From positions 1 to 6,261 of the forward strand of contig JACUTP010000109.1 in the NCBI GenBank assembly GCA_014859785.1: a stretch of 6,261 nucleotides of DNA, written 5' to 3'. The number at the start of each line of letters is the position of its first letter. Within the stretch, counting starts at the first letter, position 1. Both the position numbers and the translations under genes were made by a program. Positions 5,462-6,261 of the stretch are shown piece by piece. Under the pieces are notes generated by a model. The model was not told where the DNA came from, made no database searches, and saw only the letters and a program-made list of their open reading frames with translations. This DNA comes from Candidatus Methanoperedentaceae archaeon. Lineage in GTDB: Archaea; Halobacteriota; Methanosarcinia; Methanosarcinales; Methanoperedenaceae.

Positions 5462-6197
5462 ACTGTACATCGTGGGTATCGGACCTGGTTCTGTTGAACA
5501 TCTTACGAAAAAAGCAGAAAAAGTGCTTATTGAATCAGAGTATGTTATCGGAAACGGGACGTATATCGACCAGATTGCGGATGTTGTAAAGAATACTGAG
5601 ATAATCCGCAGTGGAATGGGCGGCGAGGTCGAGCGCGCAAGCAAGGCGGTTGAACTCTCAAGAAACCATGTGGTTTCAATAATCAGCGGGGGGGATGCCA
5701 ATGTGTACGGCATGGCGGGGCTGGTGCTTGAGGTTGCGGAAAAGGAAGGCAATGTCGAGCTTGAAGTTATACCGGGAGTAACTGCCATAAGCGCAGCAGC
5801 CTCTCTTCTTGGCGCCCCGATTGTGAATGATTTTGCGGTTATCAGCCTGAGTGACCTGCTGACCCCTCTTGGAATGATAGAGCGCAGGCTCAGGGCTGCT
5901 GCGGAATCTGATTTCATTATAGCACTTTACAACCCGAAAAGCCGGACACGGGAGAAGAACTTTGCAATGGCTATAGGTATTATAAGGCAGTTCAGGAAAA
6001 ATGATAATCCTGTTGGTATCGTGAAAAATGCAACGCGTGACGGTGAAAGTATTGTTGCAACGACCCTCGGGAAAGTAATGGAATACAATGATGAGATTGA
6101 TATGAGTACAACAGTTATTATCGGGAACAGTGAATCGAGATTGTGGAATAACAGGATAATAACCCCGCGTGGTTACCAGAGGAAATACATGTATTAG
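5436..6197 (+). CDS. cbiH: Cobalt-precorrin-3 C17-methyltransferase
   Basis: A 253-residue tetrapyrrole methylase of the usual CbiH/CobJ size. It methylates C17 and contracts the macrocycle, the ring-contracting step of cobalamin synthesis. Motifs are YIVGIGPGSVEHLT (residues 11-24), SGGDANVYGMAG (84-95), VIPGVTAISAAASLLGAP (111-128), ISLSDLLTP (136-144), ALYNPKSR (163-170) and KNATRDGE (197-204). YNPKSR and NATRDG set CbiH apart from its paralogues. The ATG lies inside the end of cbiG (26-base overlap), with AAAGGA (5421-5426) about ten bases upstream as Shine-Dalgarno, so the two genes are probably translationally coupled. It is the last gene visible of the operon; its stop, TAG, is immediately followed by a structured element. 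Confidence 0.94.
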   Translation: MSQSPSQGKLYIVGIGPGSVEHLTKKAEKVLIESEYVIGNGTYIDQIADVVKNTEIIRSGMGGEVERASKAVELSRNHVVSIISGGDANVYGMAGLVLEVAEKEGNVELEVIPGVTAISAAASLLGAPIVNDFAVISLSDLLTPLGMIERRLRAAAESDFIIALYNPKSRTREKNFAMAIGIIRQFRKNDNPVGIVKNATRDGESIVATTLGKVMEYNDEIDMSTTVIIGNSESRLWNNRIITPRGYQRKYMY

Positions 6198-6261
6198 AGC
6201 CAGAGTTGCGCCTCTGGAGGGCGCAGACACGTATGCCTTCGGCATACGTGGATTCCAGCTC
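6197..6261. repeat. Highly structured GC-rich element at the end of the cobalamin operon
   Basis: Directly after the cbiH stop, the 65 bases fold strongly. CACGTATGCC (6228-6237) pairs perfectly with GGCATACGTG (6241-6250) around a TTC loop. CCAGAG (6200-6205) pairs with CTCTGG (6212-6217), and TGCGCC (6207-6212) pairs with GGCGCA (6220-6225); these two overlap and can only coexist as a pseudoknot. GAGC (6197-6200) can close the whole region with GCTC (6258-6261). It could be a dispersed palindromic repeat, an intrinsic terminator-like structure, or the start of a structured RNA. The window ends inside or at it. Confidence 0.45.

Noticed and set aside
4600..6197. Pyrrolysine read-through at TAG stops of cbiL-cbiF and cbiH
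   Set aside because: Both TAG codons fall exactly where the families end and one is followed at once by an overlapping start, so they act as ordinary stops.
1..6261. CRISPR array, insertion sequence or transposase
   Set aside because: No regularly spaced direct repeats, transposase motifs or target-site duplications are visible in the window.

Overview
The window looks like a stretch of an archaeal chromosome, most likely a euryarchaeon near the methanogen/ANME lineages (Methanosarcinales-like). The evidence is a tRNA-Trp gene interrupted by a box C/D-bearing intron with an archaeal bulge-helix-bulge splice motif, TATA boxes placed about 26 bases upstream of start codons with no leader, archaeal-type LeuD and CbiT proteins, and a DUF-type membrane protein with archaeal relatives. 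I cannot assign a genus from this sequence alone.

Layout. The left end (1-723) is on the minus strand: a tRNA-Trp gene of 219 bases with a 145-base intron, then a secreted or anchored single-domain rhodanese lipoprotein, ending in an oligo-T tract. From 853 to 2456 the plus strand carries two genes that look monocistronic, each with its own TATA box and apparently leaderless: a polytopic membrane protein of unknown function and a 3-isopropylmalate/homoaconitase-type small subunit (leuD). Facing leuD on the minus strand is a 50-residue, eight-cysteine mini-protein (2496-2648).

The right half (2759-6197) is a tightly overlapping plus-strand cobalamin operon of the anaerobic (early-cobalt) corrin pathway: cbiT, a cbiL-cbiF fusion, cbiG and cbiH. 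All four junctions seen are overlaps or Shine-Dalgarno-led starts. Together the products add methyl groups at C20 (CbiL), C17 (CbiH), C11 (CbiF) and C15 with C12 decarboxylation (CbiT), and open the ring-A lactone (CbiG). Genes for the remaining steps (for example cbiE, cbiD, cbiC, cbiA) are not in the window.

The most interesting points are: the Cys-rich mini-protein divergent from the cobalamin operon; the shared control region between them, with a tandem 8-bp repeat and a perfect 16-bp palindrome; the CbiL-CbiF fusion, which joins enzymes for non-consecutive steps; the self-guiding tRNA-Trp intron; and a highly structured GC-rich element starting at the cbiH stop codon and running to the window edge.
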